Part shown: piece after piece, positions 15,246 through 26,251 of the stretch
How the letters are laid out: each line of letters starts with the position of its first letter
Position numbering within the stretch: position 1 is the stretch's first letter
Origin: Aphis gossypii
Lineage: Eukaryota; Arthropoda; Insecta; Hemiptera; Aphididae
Length of the DNA stretch: 64,000 nt
NCBI RefSeq assembly: GCF_020184175.1
Contig: NC_065533.1
Coordinates: 6,966,695-7,030,694 of the forward strand
Reading direction: 5' to 3'
The notes under the pieces: model-generated
Database searches by the model: none
The model's input: only the letters and a program-made list of their open reading frames with translations
Told to the model about the DNA's origin: nothing
Position numbers and translations under genes: made by a program

Positions 15246-16180
15246 AAGTTGAAATCGAGTTATATGACGTAGTCTATCACTTATTGTTCAATAGTTATTT
15301 TAACTATACCTGGTTTCACTTAAAAAAAATTAAATTAATAATTTGCCACAATCCAAATTAAAATAATATTATTTTGACTAAGAAATTTACATAAAAAATA
15401 GTCCAAATTGTGACACACGAAAATATTTCATAGGATGTGGTATTTTAAGACTTTGTCAACAATTACAAATCTTCTTAAAATTATTTTTTTACATGTATAT
15501 TATACATTTTTAGACGGATTTACTATGGAGCCACGGAGGGTGTAAACTTTGTTAATATTTCCGTTTAATTCAATAGTTTAATAAAAAAAAAAATGAATTT
15601 CACTCTCAGAATAAAATCTAGAAAACGATAAGTGTGTCATTTTAAGTTTTTTAGGTTTTTCTTATTAAGTCAATTTTCGAATAAGGGGTAAAAATACTTC
15701 TTTGCCACTTTATGTGAAAATTGTAATGACGAAATTATACTTACAATCGTCTTTGTTTCAAAATTTCAATTTTTTTATTTTACTTAGATAGTTTTTAAAT
15801 ATTTTAACTGTACTCTCTATGAATATAATATTATATTCCATAGGTTTACTATCTTACATTGGTTTTTTTACGGTTAGACGAAAAAAATAGACTTAAGTTA
15901 TTAGAGTCGAAATTTGGATTTAATTTGTCTTTATTAGAACCAATTTGAATGCAGATATTTATACTGAACCAAACAACTTTTAATTATTATCGAATTTAAA
16001 GTCGTGTTATTTTTGTTATGGCATTGTATAATTTAACACATCACGTAAACCTATTTTATGGATCAATCAAATATAAAGTCATACGATAGTACGTTAACGA
16101 GCTTGTTGCATTTTGCATTATTATTCCTCTCGTAAGGCACTAATTTTAAAACTACAAAGAAAGTCAATATTTGCTCATTT
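15246..16180. other. AT-rich spacer
   Basis: I see no gene, repeat family or RNA signal. There are scattered poly(A)/poly(T) runs only. Confidence 0.6.
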
Positions 16181-17035
16181 TTGACACTCACGAGAAGGCG
16201 GGTGGGTTTAACAGTCCGTTGTTGAGGGTGCCAGCACAGACACGCGCACGTTTCAACGCCGTTCGATTAGACATATAGCGGTGTTGGGTGTGCCAGGTCG
16301 TCGGCCTCTACTTATAGGTACTCTATTCGGTATAATATTATAGTATTTGAATATCAATACTATTATGACCGCGATATCGTCACAGTAATTCACGTGCGAT
16401 AATTCAAATTTTCAAATAATAATCGTAATACCGATAACCCTTATTATTATCATTATAAAAGTAACCTCCGGGTGGTGTTATCAGTTTCCAGAACACACGA
16501 GAAAATCTGTATGAATAATATTAATAATAATAAAGCGAATAAAAAAAATAAAATAAAATATATTTTTATCATCATTGTTCGCCTCTTCTATTTAAATACG
16601 CGTAGTACATGGCACAAAAGTAGAAGTTATCTAAGAAATAATAATTAATATATACCGCACTAAAGTGCGTTAATACAATATCGTGGTTTTTCTCGCCCTC
16701 TATCTCGCACGCGGTGTCTTTTCGCAGCGGCACATTATTTTTCGGGCACAAAGATTGCGAAATATTTTATTATTTCATAGAAATACGGTCGCACGAAACG
16801 CGAATACCTGGCACGGCTCGCCGTGTCGACTTTGTTCGCAGTGCCAATTCGCGGCCACTCGGCGGTTTCTTGGCCCGTCTTCGGTTTGACTCGCGACACC
16901 CGCCGCCTCCACCGCCGCCATCGATAAGCAATCGTTATTATTATGTTTTATTATTTTCCGTAAAACGCGAACCCGAAACGGGCTGCGATGACGACAACAC
17001 CACTCTCGCGTGATAAATAACAATAACAATGAGCG
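16181..17035. promoter_or_regulatory. GC/CpG-rich island, candidate promoter or first exon
   Basis: The base composition shifts sharply toward GC with many CG dinucleotides, unlike the flanks, and especially so at 16,680-17,010. Overlapping open frames on both strands here are a by-product of low stop density. One reading is exon-like: on the minus strand an ATG at 16,921 in a fair context (TATCGATGGCGG) opens a 38-codon run of Ala/Glu/Arg-rich sequence that reaches a CCAG|gtattc donor at 16,808. In AT-rich insect genomes such islands usually mark transcription starts. Neither the strand nor the gene is settled. Confidence 0.35.
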
Positions 17036-19320
17036 AGTATTGATGTATCATGCGCCACGGTACACGTTCGATTTCGGTAATACAATATTGTTATTATTAT
17101 ATAAAACGTTCGTCACAACATCGTTATACAATGACCATATATAGCACATAATGTTATGACGAACGACAATGGTTTAAAGTCTATACGCAGTGATACCATA
17201 ATATTATGTATTTCAATAGCAAAAGTCGCGACGCATTATGATCGCAAGTCTCGCCCCGGATCCATGGAAACGCAGTTCTTGCAAAATGTTTCAACTTGCT
17301 TTATTCTCTAACTTTGTAAAAAAAAAAAAAACTATATTGCAATACATAAGACGTATCATATCGACTACAGTAACGGAATACTGCAGTTCGTGTACTCGAC
17401 GATGGGAAATTAGACAGACGAAACGTACCCAAAAAAAAATATATATATATATTTTTCATTTATACCGTGATTTTTAATATTATGCGCATCTATTGACGAT
17501 ACACATCCAGATTATTATTCTATACGTACTATCTACATCTGTACAAACTGGCTGATATTTCGTGTCTTAACGAGAAGCATACTACCTACCTAGTTTGGTC
17601 AACTGATACACTAAGTATATTATATCGTTTAGATGGCCATTTTGACATTGTTCTCAGTAATATGCTTAATATTTGTATCAATTAATCATTCGTTTTTTTC
17701 GTGATTCACATTCTACATCTGGCTTAATATTATAATATATGCGATGAATTTTTCTTTTTTAATATTTCAAGTATATATATACATACTTAATTTGAAGTAC
17801 ATCACGCCAGTACACCAATGTTCGAATTTTGTTTTAAAACTTTCACAAGACAAATTGTGAACATTTCGTGTACAATATATCTAACCACGACAACTTCATT
17901 TTTTTATAACTTACAGAGAACTTCAGAAGATCAATTTTTAATACCAGGTAAGAGAGTGATGACCAAAAACTTGTGCAAGTTCCGTACTAAAATTTCAAAC
18001 GCCTACCACTCAAATCGGATGTTCCAATATATTTTGTAAGACCATATCGACCTCCAATCCATTTCAGTTATTTTTAAAATTCAATTAAAAGTATATAATT
18101 TCTGAAAAACTATTCCAATTGTAATTATATCATATACATCTATATCAAGAAAAAAAGACAAAAGTATAATTAAACAAAAAATGATCTGAATTCAATTTAT
18201 TTTTCAAATAGTATCATATTATTCTTTCAATAAATCATTTTCTAATCACTATGAACATAATATTTAAGCTAATGAGTATTTAATAACTTATCTAATTATT
18301 TTATATGTATTATAATATAAGATAAATATAAATACACATTTTTAAGTTAAATAAATAAACATAAATCAATTAACATTTTGTATTTTAATTAAATTATGCT
18401 AATAAAATATTGTCGTTTTAAGCAAAGAAATGAAAGACTTAGGTACAAACAATGATGTAAATATATGGATTTTGAATAATATAAAAAATTACTATTTAAT
18501 GAATACAATATTATTACTGGGGAAATATAAAAGTTAAATTAAATATTTCAGTTATTTTTGTACTGTTATTTTTTTTCTTGTCAATAATTATAAACTGCAA
18601 TGTCTACTATCCCTCCCTTTAAGTACAGCTATAATACTACAAAAAAGTAATAAAAAAATATATGAGCCAAAGCGTGTTTGACCGTTCGAAGCGAATCTAT
18701 TAATAATAATGTTAATATTATATAATATTATATTTGATTTATAAATGTTCAATACAAAAATTAATTTAAATTTTATTTACATTTTAAGTATTTTTTTTTT
18801 TTTTTTAAGTATATCGTCATAAAAATATGAAACATTTTTAAATTAAAAGTATTAAAATAAATCATTTTATATTTGTATTTTGTAATATGAATAATTATAC
18901 AGACTCATCAACTATCACGCAAAACATATAAATAGTTTGATGGTGATATGCAGCAGTGAGGTGAGTCGGGGTTAAATCGTGTGTTTGAGGAAGACACTTT
19001 AAAATATTAAAATCAGCTGCCTTAACTCTTCAACAGTCATTAAGCATGTAACAGTAATTAATCATCACATATGTACATACATAAAAAATAAATATAATAG
19101 ATAGTGGTTGGTATCTAAACCAATCTAAGACTTATAAAAAAAAACCCATTATTCCAATACCTTTGGTTTTTAATTTTTTCTCTTTACATTTAGTTTTACA
19201 ATTATTAGGTACTTAATAAAAAATTGAATACTTGAATATTTTTGTTTTTTTAAGTTCCATTTTTAACAGTTTTCGGGAACTGCGTTTCGTCGTTATTTAA
19301 AAATCAATTTAATTTACCGC
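17036..19320. other. AT-rich non-coding DNA
   Basis: No supportable gene. Frames at 17,238 and 17,818 (+) are short and run through homopolymers such as poly(A). No repeat family was recognised. Confidence 0.55.
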
Positions 19321-19324
19321 CCAA

Positions 19325-19680
19325 ATTACCCCCATAGATGGTAATCTCCATTTTGACCTGCAAGAGCCGAGTTATCATGTTTCCGCTTAGCCCGGCAGAA
19401 TTTACGACGATTTGGCATCAACGACGCGGCGATCCCTCCATCATTTGCGATTTCCATCCATTAGGAGCTGCTGGTACATTTATATTATGTAGTCGACGAC
19501 GACGACACGTCGAAACTCGTAATACATATATATATATAATATATGTGACCGACAAGGAGATCAATGTTTTTCGATTTACTTCCCCTCGCGTCCTATCGTC
19601 CATCATACACACACACTCACGCACAATATTATAACGAAACGACGACGACGTTAATCTCAAGTCTGTCAATTGTGCAGTGA
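19325..19680. promoter_or_regulatory. GC-richer, CGACG-rich island; candidate conserved regulatory DNA or exon
   Basis: This segment is markedly less AT-rich than its flanks. It contains CGACGACGACGAC runs at about 19,493-19,505 and again near 19,640. Open frames exist on both strands (98 codons +, 83 codons -), but neither has domain features and both cross a TATATATA run. A complex, non-repetitive core at about 19,370-19,480 looks like the kind of sequence that is conserved, coding or regulatory. I cannot tell which from one genome. Confidence 0.3.
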
Positions 19681-22600
19681 TAAAATCTAAAGTATATTAG
19701 AAAACCAAAACATTTTTTGAATTATTTATTTATTTTCATCTCTTTATGATATGTTGTCCAAAAGGATCCACATCACATAAATTTCAAAAAAAATGTACGT
19801 AATTAAGCTTATTATTTTTGCAAAAATTAATGATATCGAATACAAAATATTTTTTTTTCTAAAATAACCGAATAAATATGGTAATTGAACTATAATTGAT
19901 TTTTAAAAATTTTAACTAGGTAATTTTAAATTTCAGTGTAAGCTCTGTTGAGTGTAACAAATAAGTATTACCTATATTTTTACGAATATCCTCAAAAAAT
20001 CAAGATTAGTTTTTAGTATAAAGAATCTATTTTTTTAGTTATTTTATTATAATTATTATTAAATAAGGTACGTACTTGAACAAATATTGTGGACTTAACC
20101 ATCGATTTTTTTTTAATTTTGATAATTCTGTTGAAAAAAATAAGATTAAAAACTCAGGTGATTTTCTACGCTTTTTTTTAAGTATGCTTCATCGTATGTT
20201 ATTGTAATGGATGTATTATATTTGAATATATAAATCAATGCATAATGAAAATTACTCTAACTGAAGATGGTATATCAGCGTTTAAATATTTCTTAGGGTA
20301 TTTTAATATACCTTTTCGTACCTTTTTTTTCATTCATAAGAGTATTTATTTTTATTATTAGTAAGCTGAACTAATTTATATCAAAAACTAGCTGATTTAC
20401 TCGGATTTGCCTGTGTGTATTTTTTTTATATTTAATTATTTAAGAATATTACAAGTAACAGTGATAGTCCAAAATAGAATTTATTTTTTATTTTTTTATA
20501 TATGATCTTAAATATTTTTTAAACTAAATCGTATTAAGTAAATCGTAATAGAAATATTATGTAAATAATTCTAGTTCTGAATATTTTTAATGCCCAAAGT
20601 TATGAACTAATTTAAATTTCTTTCTCACGACCACTCATAAATTTGTAGATTGAAGCATTTTAACTCTTAATTAAAGTAATGTCAGTGTCAGGCACAAAAT
20701 CAAAAAATGAAAATAATATATATATACAAAGTGATTCACCAAGCATAAATACCCATTTTTCTTTAATTTAAAATTATTTTATTAGCTGCAAATTATATAG
20801 TACCGCTATAGATGTTTTATTATTATTATTGAAAATGTTGGTGCAACTATATCTAAATTTGAATATATTATAATTTTTAACCTAACCAAATGAATTTAAT
20901 ATTTGTGTTACATGTCAAATTTTACAAATCATAAATTCTTGATATAAATTAATAATATCAATCACTAGAAAAAAGACTTCATTTATATTCCATAAGTATC
21001 TATTATTATAGAATCTTTATTGCATAAAACTAAGTAACTCAGTTATCTTACTTTACTATATATAGAAATTATCATTCAAATTTCAATTTAGTTAAAATTC
21101 TTATACATTCAAATTTTTAAAAATGAAAAAATTAATTTGATTAACAATTTACAAGAGACGAGGGTAATTTTAGTTTGAAAAAATAACTAATAAGTATGAC
21201 CTAGTTTATTATAAATCGCGTTTAGTGAAAATACAATTTAATTGATAACAGTTATTAAGAATAAATGTATAGAATACTATCATATACATATTTATTATAT
21301 ATTGTGCAATGCAGTATTAATCGTGGTATTGAATATAATAATTTTAAGATTATGAAATTATATTTTCGTTATTTTAGAGATAATTTTTTTAATATTTTCA
21401 TTCCAATTTTTCTATTATAACGAATGAATTCAAATTTTGATTTTTAAAACATTTTTATAATATATTTAATGCCTATATTTCAAAATACTTAATTATATTA
21501 CCATTTAAAGAATATCATATAGCGATAACAATTTCTTTTTTTTTTTTTAATGAGAATTGATTTTGGTTGGTACATTTTTAACCAAATGAATTTTTGAAAT
21601 ATCTATGTACTTATCTAAATTATTTATTTTTAAGTTATTTAATTTTATATACTAAGGATCACAACTACTGATGAAAAAATTTAAGATATTAAACAATTAT
21701 TTTTGTTTAGTGATAAATGTCTCAAGTTATGACAATTAGTTTATTTTAAATATCGTAGATATTATATACAAAATTATTCGCACTATGCAAATTTTATTAT
21801 TTAATTAATGATACATACAAGTCTTGCTTATTTGCTATCACATAATTTCTACAATACCATCCATCTAACAATTTACGAAAAAAAGGAATTCTGAATTCAA
21901 AAATTGAAATTTGTTTTTCCTGTAAAACTATTCTTAAGTGACATAATAAATCTAAAGTATTTGAAAAAATATTTTCTACTAGTGTATTTAAAAATTCCAA
22001 AAATCAGATTTTAAATGATTACATTATAATATAAAAAAAAAAAAATTGGAGGTTTGTTTATACCAATATAAAATATATATTATAAAAAAATTTCAATATT
22101 ATTTAATTAAATTTCCTAAAATAAAGTTTATTAAAGAACTCTAAATTACAGTATCAAAAAGACTAACTAAAATAATTATATTAAATTATATTTGTTTATG
22201 TTAATGGTATAATTTTCCGAAGAAAAAAAATAATATACGTTTTAGAAATATATAATGACAATAAAGTACTAAATATAGATAAAATGATTTTAAAGAATTA
22301 TTATAAATTGTTTTCACAATTTATAAGCTGTAAAGCAATAAATAGCTTTTCCATACTTCACATTGTTTTTTGAACAAATATATTTACTTTTAGGTTTCGA
22401 TGGTAAAGAATCGTTCGTGTGTGCATATTTAAGAAGTTTACATAACACGAATTACAAAAATTGGTTTTGTTAAACTTTTTATTGAACCATGAAAAATTTC
22501 ACATTTAAATGGCATGAATGTATCAAAGTTTTAGTCAAAAATTATAGTAATACCTACTGCAACTACTATAATTCATTTTTTTTAAAGGCAGGATTACTAA

Positions 22601-22829
22601 TGTATTATTTAACAACAAACATTTCTTAAAAATTGGATGTGATTAAAAGTGCGTTAGTCTTATGAATTTGGGCAAATGACTCAAAATTTACCTGAATAGA
22701 GCACAAACTATTTGGACGAAAAAATAACCAATTTTTTTGTCAAATTTAGAAGTTAATTAGAAATTAGTATCTAAAATATACATATATTATATACGTATAT
22801 ATACATTTATGTGTGTCATGTGTATAAAC
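19681..22829. other. AT-rich non-coding DNA
   Basis: No gene is supportable. The minus frame at 21,797-22,000 is AT-biased and featureless. Numerous poly(A)/poly(T) runs and short TATATA runs occur. Confidence 0.6.
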
Positions 22830-23300
22830 TATAAATGGATGATCTGGATGACAGTAAATCGCTTATGTACAGGAGTTAGACGATCGAGGAAGAACCTAAA
22901 AGAATGGGGAATAAGCGATGGGAAGGAAGACATAACTATGTATATGGAAAGGCCCAGATAACGTCGCACCTGCTAAATTGCAACAAATGCTCAGTAAAAT
23001 GTGACGTAACAGACTTACAAGTCGCAAATAACAGCTATAAAGGTGGCAGAATTTTGGAGTGATAAAATTTAAAAACACAATTTCATACGTTACCTTTAGA
23101 ACCCCCATCGTTACCATTACCATTATTATTATTACCATTATCTACTTAGTACATTAATTAATATTTTATCTTATTTTATTTTGTATACCGGTTTTAGTAT
23201 TTTACCCGTTGAATTTTTTACTAATTGATATTATATTAGTTTATATTATGTAATGATGTTTATACATATAATTACCAATAAAATTACCTGTCACCCTAAC
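22830..23300 (+). pseudogene. Decayed 3' end of a non-LTR retrotransposon (ORF2 C-terminus and 3' UTR)
   Basis: Plus-strand translation from 22,839 gives TVNRLCTGVRRSRKNLKEWG, a pattern typical of the region after the reverse transcriptase in insect non-LTR elements. Shifting frame downstream gives a zinc-knuckle-like SHLLNCNKC segment, then a return to the first frame gives AIKVAEFWSDKI before a TAA at 23,070. In families of this type the ORF2 tail has a Cys/His knuckle, then a 'DL..AN..A..VA.FW' end. At least two frameshifts and several in-frame stops show that the copy is dead. The 3' UTR holds CCATTACCATTATTATTATT-like repeats and AATAAA at 23,277-23,282. No reverse transcriptase core is present, so the copy is 5'-truncated. 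The overlapping minus-strand frame (22,896-23,138) is an antisense shadow. Confidence 0.7.
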
Positions 23301-24185
23301 TTGAAAAAAATATGTATGAGTAGTCAATTTTTTTGATACAAAACTATGTAACCAAAGTATGTTATGTTGCGAGATAATATTGTATGTTGCCTATACAACA
23401 ACTTTTATAATATTTATTACAGATTTTTGACTATAACAGAGAGTTAACTGAGAATCCTAAATCTCTAAAACGTATTATTACATAATATCAATTTCATCTT
23501 TTAGAAATATATATATCGCTATATTAACTATATACATGTATAAATCCACCCAAATAATATGTTATTTTGGGTCATTCACCCAAATGAAAGCCGCTTATCA
23601 AAAATAATCTCATATAACATTTATTACGTAGTAACTTTAATTGAATATGAAACTTTGAAATATATTTGCGAACATGATACAATTTTCTGAATATTTAAAT
23701 AACCAGATACTTAAGCAAAAAAAACCATTTACACAAGATACTATGTAAGTACCTTTAAATACATCAGAATATGTTATTTGTGTACAGATACAACATTTAA
23801 AACAATAATGGAAATAACAAAATAATGAATTTAAAAGGACAATTTATAAAATAATGTTTTCCACGTATTTTATAATAATTTAAATATGTCAAAATCGATT
23901 TAAGGTACCTACTACAAAATATGAAAATTGCACTTAGTTATTCCTTATTTTTGTTTTTACTTTGAAATATAAATAAACCGTTATACGTTCCAAATAATAA
24001 CGATGTTTTTAGTGATGTTTTTGTTTTAAACATTATAATATTTTCACTTCTTATAAGGTATAAAACATTTTTTAGTCGAGTCGTACATTTATAGCCGTTA
24101 TATCTACTTGTTCACCTTATTAGGTTAATTCAAATATTAAAAATATTGTTACTGCTGCTTTATATAATCGATATAAATAAAATAC
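23301..24185. other. AT-rich non-coding DNA
   Basis: Nothing codes here. A short inverted repeat (ACCCAAATAA ... TTATTTTGGGT) lies near 23,548-23,572. Confidence 0.6.

Positions 24186-24260
<75 letters not shown>
24186..24260. repeat. Compound (CA)n(TA)n microsatellite
   Basis: An uninterrupted AC/CA run of about 46 bp passes directly into a TA run of about 26 bp. The minus frame across it (24,120-24,314) translates the repeat into CVCVCV and YIYIYI and is not a gene. Confidence 0.95.
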
Positions 24261-24263
<3 letters not shown>

Positions 24264-25430
24264 TATTTTGTCACTCACATTTTTTCCGCTACTTAAATTA
24301 CGTAATTTATTCATACAATGTATTTTTTTTTTTTAACATAAAATTATAAATGCGTATAAGTAAATACTACAAAATGATTACGTGTTTTATACACTATAAT
24401 TTTATATCGTATTATCATTTTAAATTTTAAAATAAAATATTCATCCTTTGAATAATTATGATTCAAGATGTCATACTTAGCTGAGATTTAATTAAAATTA
24501 ACACATTAAAAAAAAAGAAAGAAAAACAATAATTGAACTATAAGTATACTAATATGGTGAGTTGTACGTGTTTATTGTTAAGGAGCTACAATCGGCAACA
24601 CACACACCCTGGTGTAGAATTTACTGCGTATGCATTGAGTTTAAAGTGTATTTTAAAAACGTCTCCGAATCCAATTCAGTGAATAATTATTTACCATAAT
24701 GATTATTGTGATCTTATCATTCAGGTAGGTAATGAAAACAAAACAAATAATCATCAAGATAATATAGAAGGCATATATTTATATAGGTAGTGAGTTTATT
24801 TTAGAGCAAAGCGTTTAATTAATATAAATTAACTTTAATATTTAAAAATATAATAATGCAAATGGTCACATTGCTCATAAAGAAAATGAATAGACACTTT
24901 GTAAGTAAATAGTTAGATTTATATTCAAATATATTTTGCATTTTTTGAAATTATTTAAAAATAAAATTATCTGCTGGGTGTAGACTATATTTTCAAATAT
25001 AAACTCATTTTTTTTTCTCGTAAGCAATTTATTCTGGAAACATTATATTATGACAACGATAAAGGAGTATGTTCATTTTTTTCAATAAACACGATAATTT
25101 GTGTTTTTAAATTTTTGGTGACGACAAGAGGTTTTATTAGTTTTTAAAATCTTAAAAATTAGTAATATTTGAAGGTGTTTTTCATCTAACAAGTAAAAAT
25201 CTTAAAATCTGGATCTAAAATTGACTATAATAATAATATAATGTAAAGATTTGATGTGTTTGAAATTAAAATAATTTTTAAAAAAAATTAAATAAAACAT
25301 GACGATGTTATCAAATTAGCAGACATAATATTCTTACAAAAACCTATTTTAGTCGGGAAATCTTATTTAATTGCATTTTAACGGTTAATTTTTCTACTTT
25401 ATCATTCGTCCCTTCACATAATTTTATCAT
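24261..25430. other. AT-rich non-coding DNA
   Basis: I see no gene, RNA or repeat family that can be supported. Confidence 0.6.
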
Positions 25431-25725
25431 GAGCTACGTGGGTGCATAATGTAAATTATGAGTTATGAGCGCATAATAACATTACTTATCGAACACTCGC
25501 CGGCTCTGTGCAAGGGATTTCTTTACTTTTAGTCGGACTAAAATATTCCCATTTGTTTTTTTTTTGTTTTTTAGATTTTACTGTACGTATTCGTATTACG
25601 TATCTGTGTAATATTATACACGCTCACACTCACATATACACTAGCGCGCATACCCTTAAAATAATATATAGGCATAAACCCGAGAGCGCGCACCGAGAGC
25701 TCATTACTTTTTAGTTAAATACAAA
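25431..25725. promoter_or_regulatory. Moderately GC-rich island, candidate regulatory DNA
   Basis: Local GC rises, with CG dinucleotides (ACTCGCCGGCTCTG near 25,494; GAGAGCGCGCACCGAGAGC near 25,681). The 68-codon frame at 25,508 is featureless and crosses CACACTCACAT simple sequence. The role is inferred only from composition. Confidence 0.2.
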
Positions 25726-25852
25726 CTACGAAGAGACCGGCAATGAGGAAGTAATTCATTAATTAAATTCGGAATTATTACATAGGTAATATAAATTATA
25801 AACTAAAGGACGTGTAAACGATGACGCTGTATTATAATGATATTGTAGTATA

Positions 25853-26251
25853 ATATTATGCAGACTTGGGTAGTATGCCGATTACAGTATTCTGAATACT
25901 GTATTCCGAATACTTTTTGAATACTTCTTACAAGTATTCGGAATACTTTTTTCGTCATTGAAGCTTTTGCACTTGTATATAACTATAAATAAAATGAGAT
26001 TATTATAATATTCATTTATAAACAATGAATTGAAAAAAATATATTTTTGTCATTGAAATCTAAATCTGCTAATAAAAAGTATCCGAAAAATATTTGGAAT
26101 ACTTTTTGTGAAGTATTCCAAATACTTGGAAATATTATTATTATAAAGTATATTCAAATATAATATATTCTAAATACTTTTTTTTTTTAAGTATTTGGAA
26201 TATGTATTCAAAATAATTTTAAAAAGTATTTTATCCAAGTCTGATGTTATG
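25853..26251. mobile_element. Non-autonomous hAT-type element (MITE) with TIRs and 8-bp target duplication
   Basis: Terminal inverted repeats CAGACTTGGGTA (25,861) and TATCCAAGTCTG (ending 26,243) match at 11 of 12 positions. Flanking 8-mers ATATTATG (25,853-25,860) and ATGTTATG (26,244-26,251) match at 7 of 8. A CAG start and 8-bp duplication are hallmarks of the hAT superfamily. The 383-bp interior has no transposase. It consists largely of GTATTC / GAATACTTTTT-like words in both orientations, so it can fold on itself. Slight divergence of both TIR and duplication indicates an old insertion. Confidence 0.85.

Noticed and set aside
22896..23138. Minus-strand 80-codon frame
   Set aside because: It is antisense to the non-LTR ORF2 tail and its CCATTA-repeat 3' UTR.
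24120..24314. Minus-strand 64-codon frame rich in CVCVCV and YIYIYI
   Set aside because: It is the translation of the (CA)n(TA)n microsatellite.
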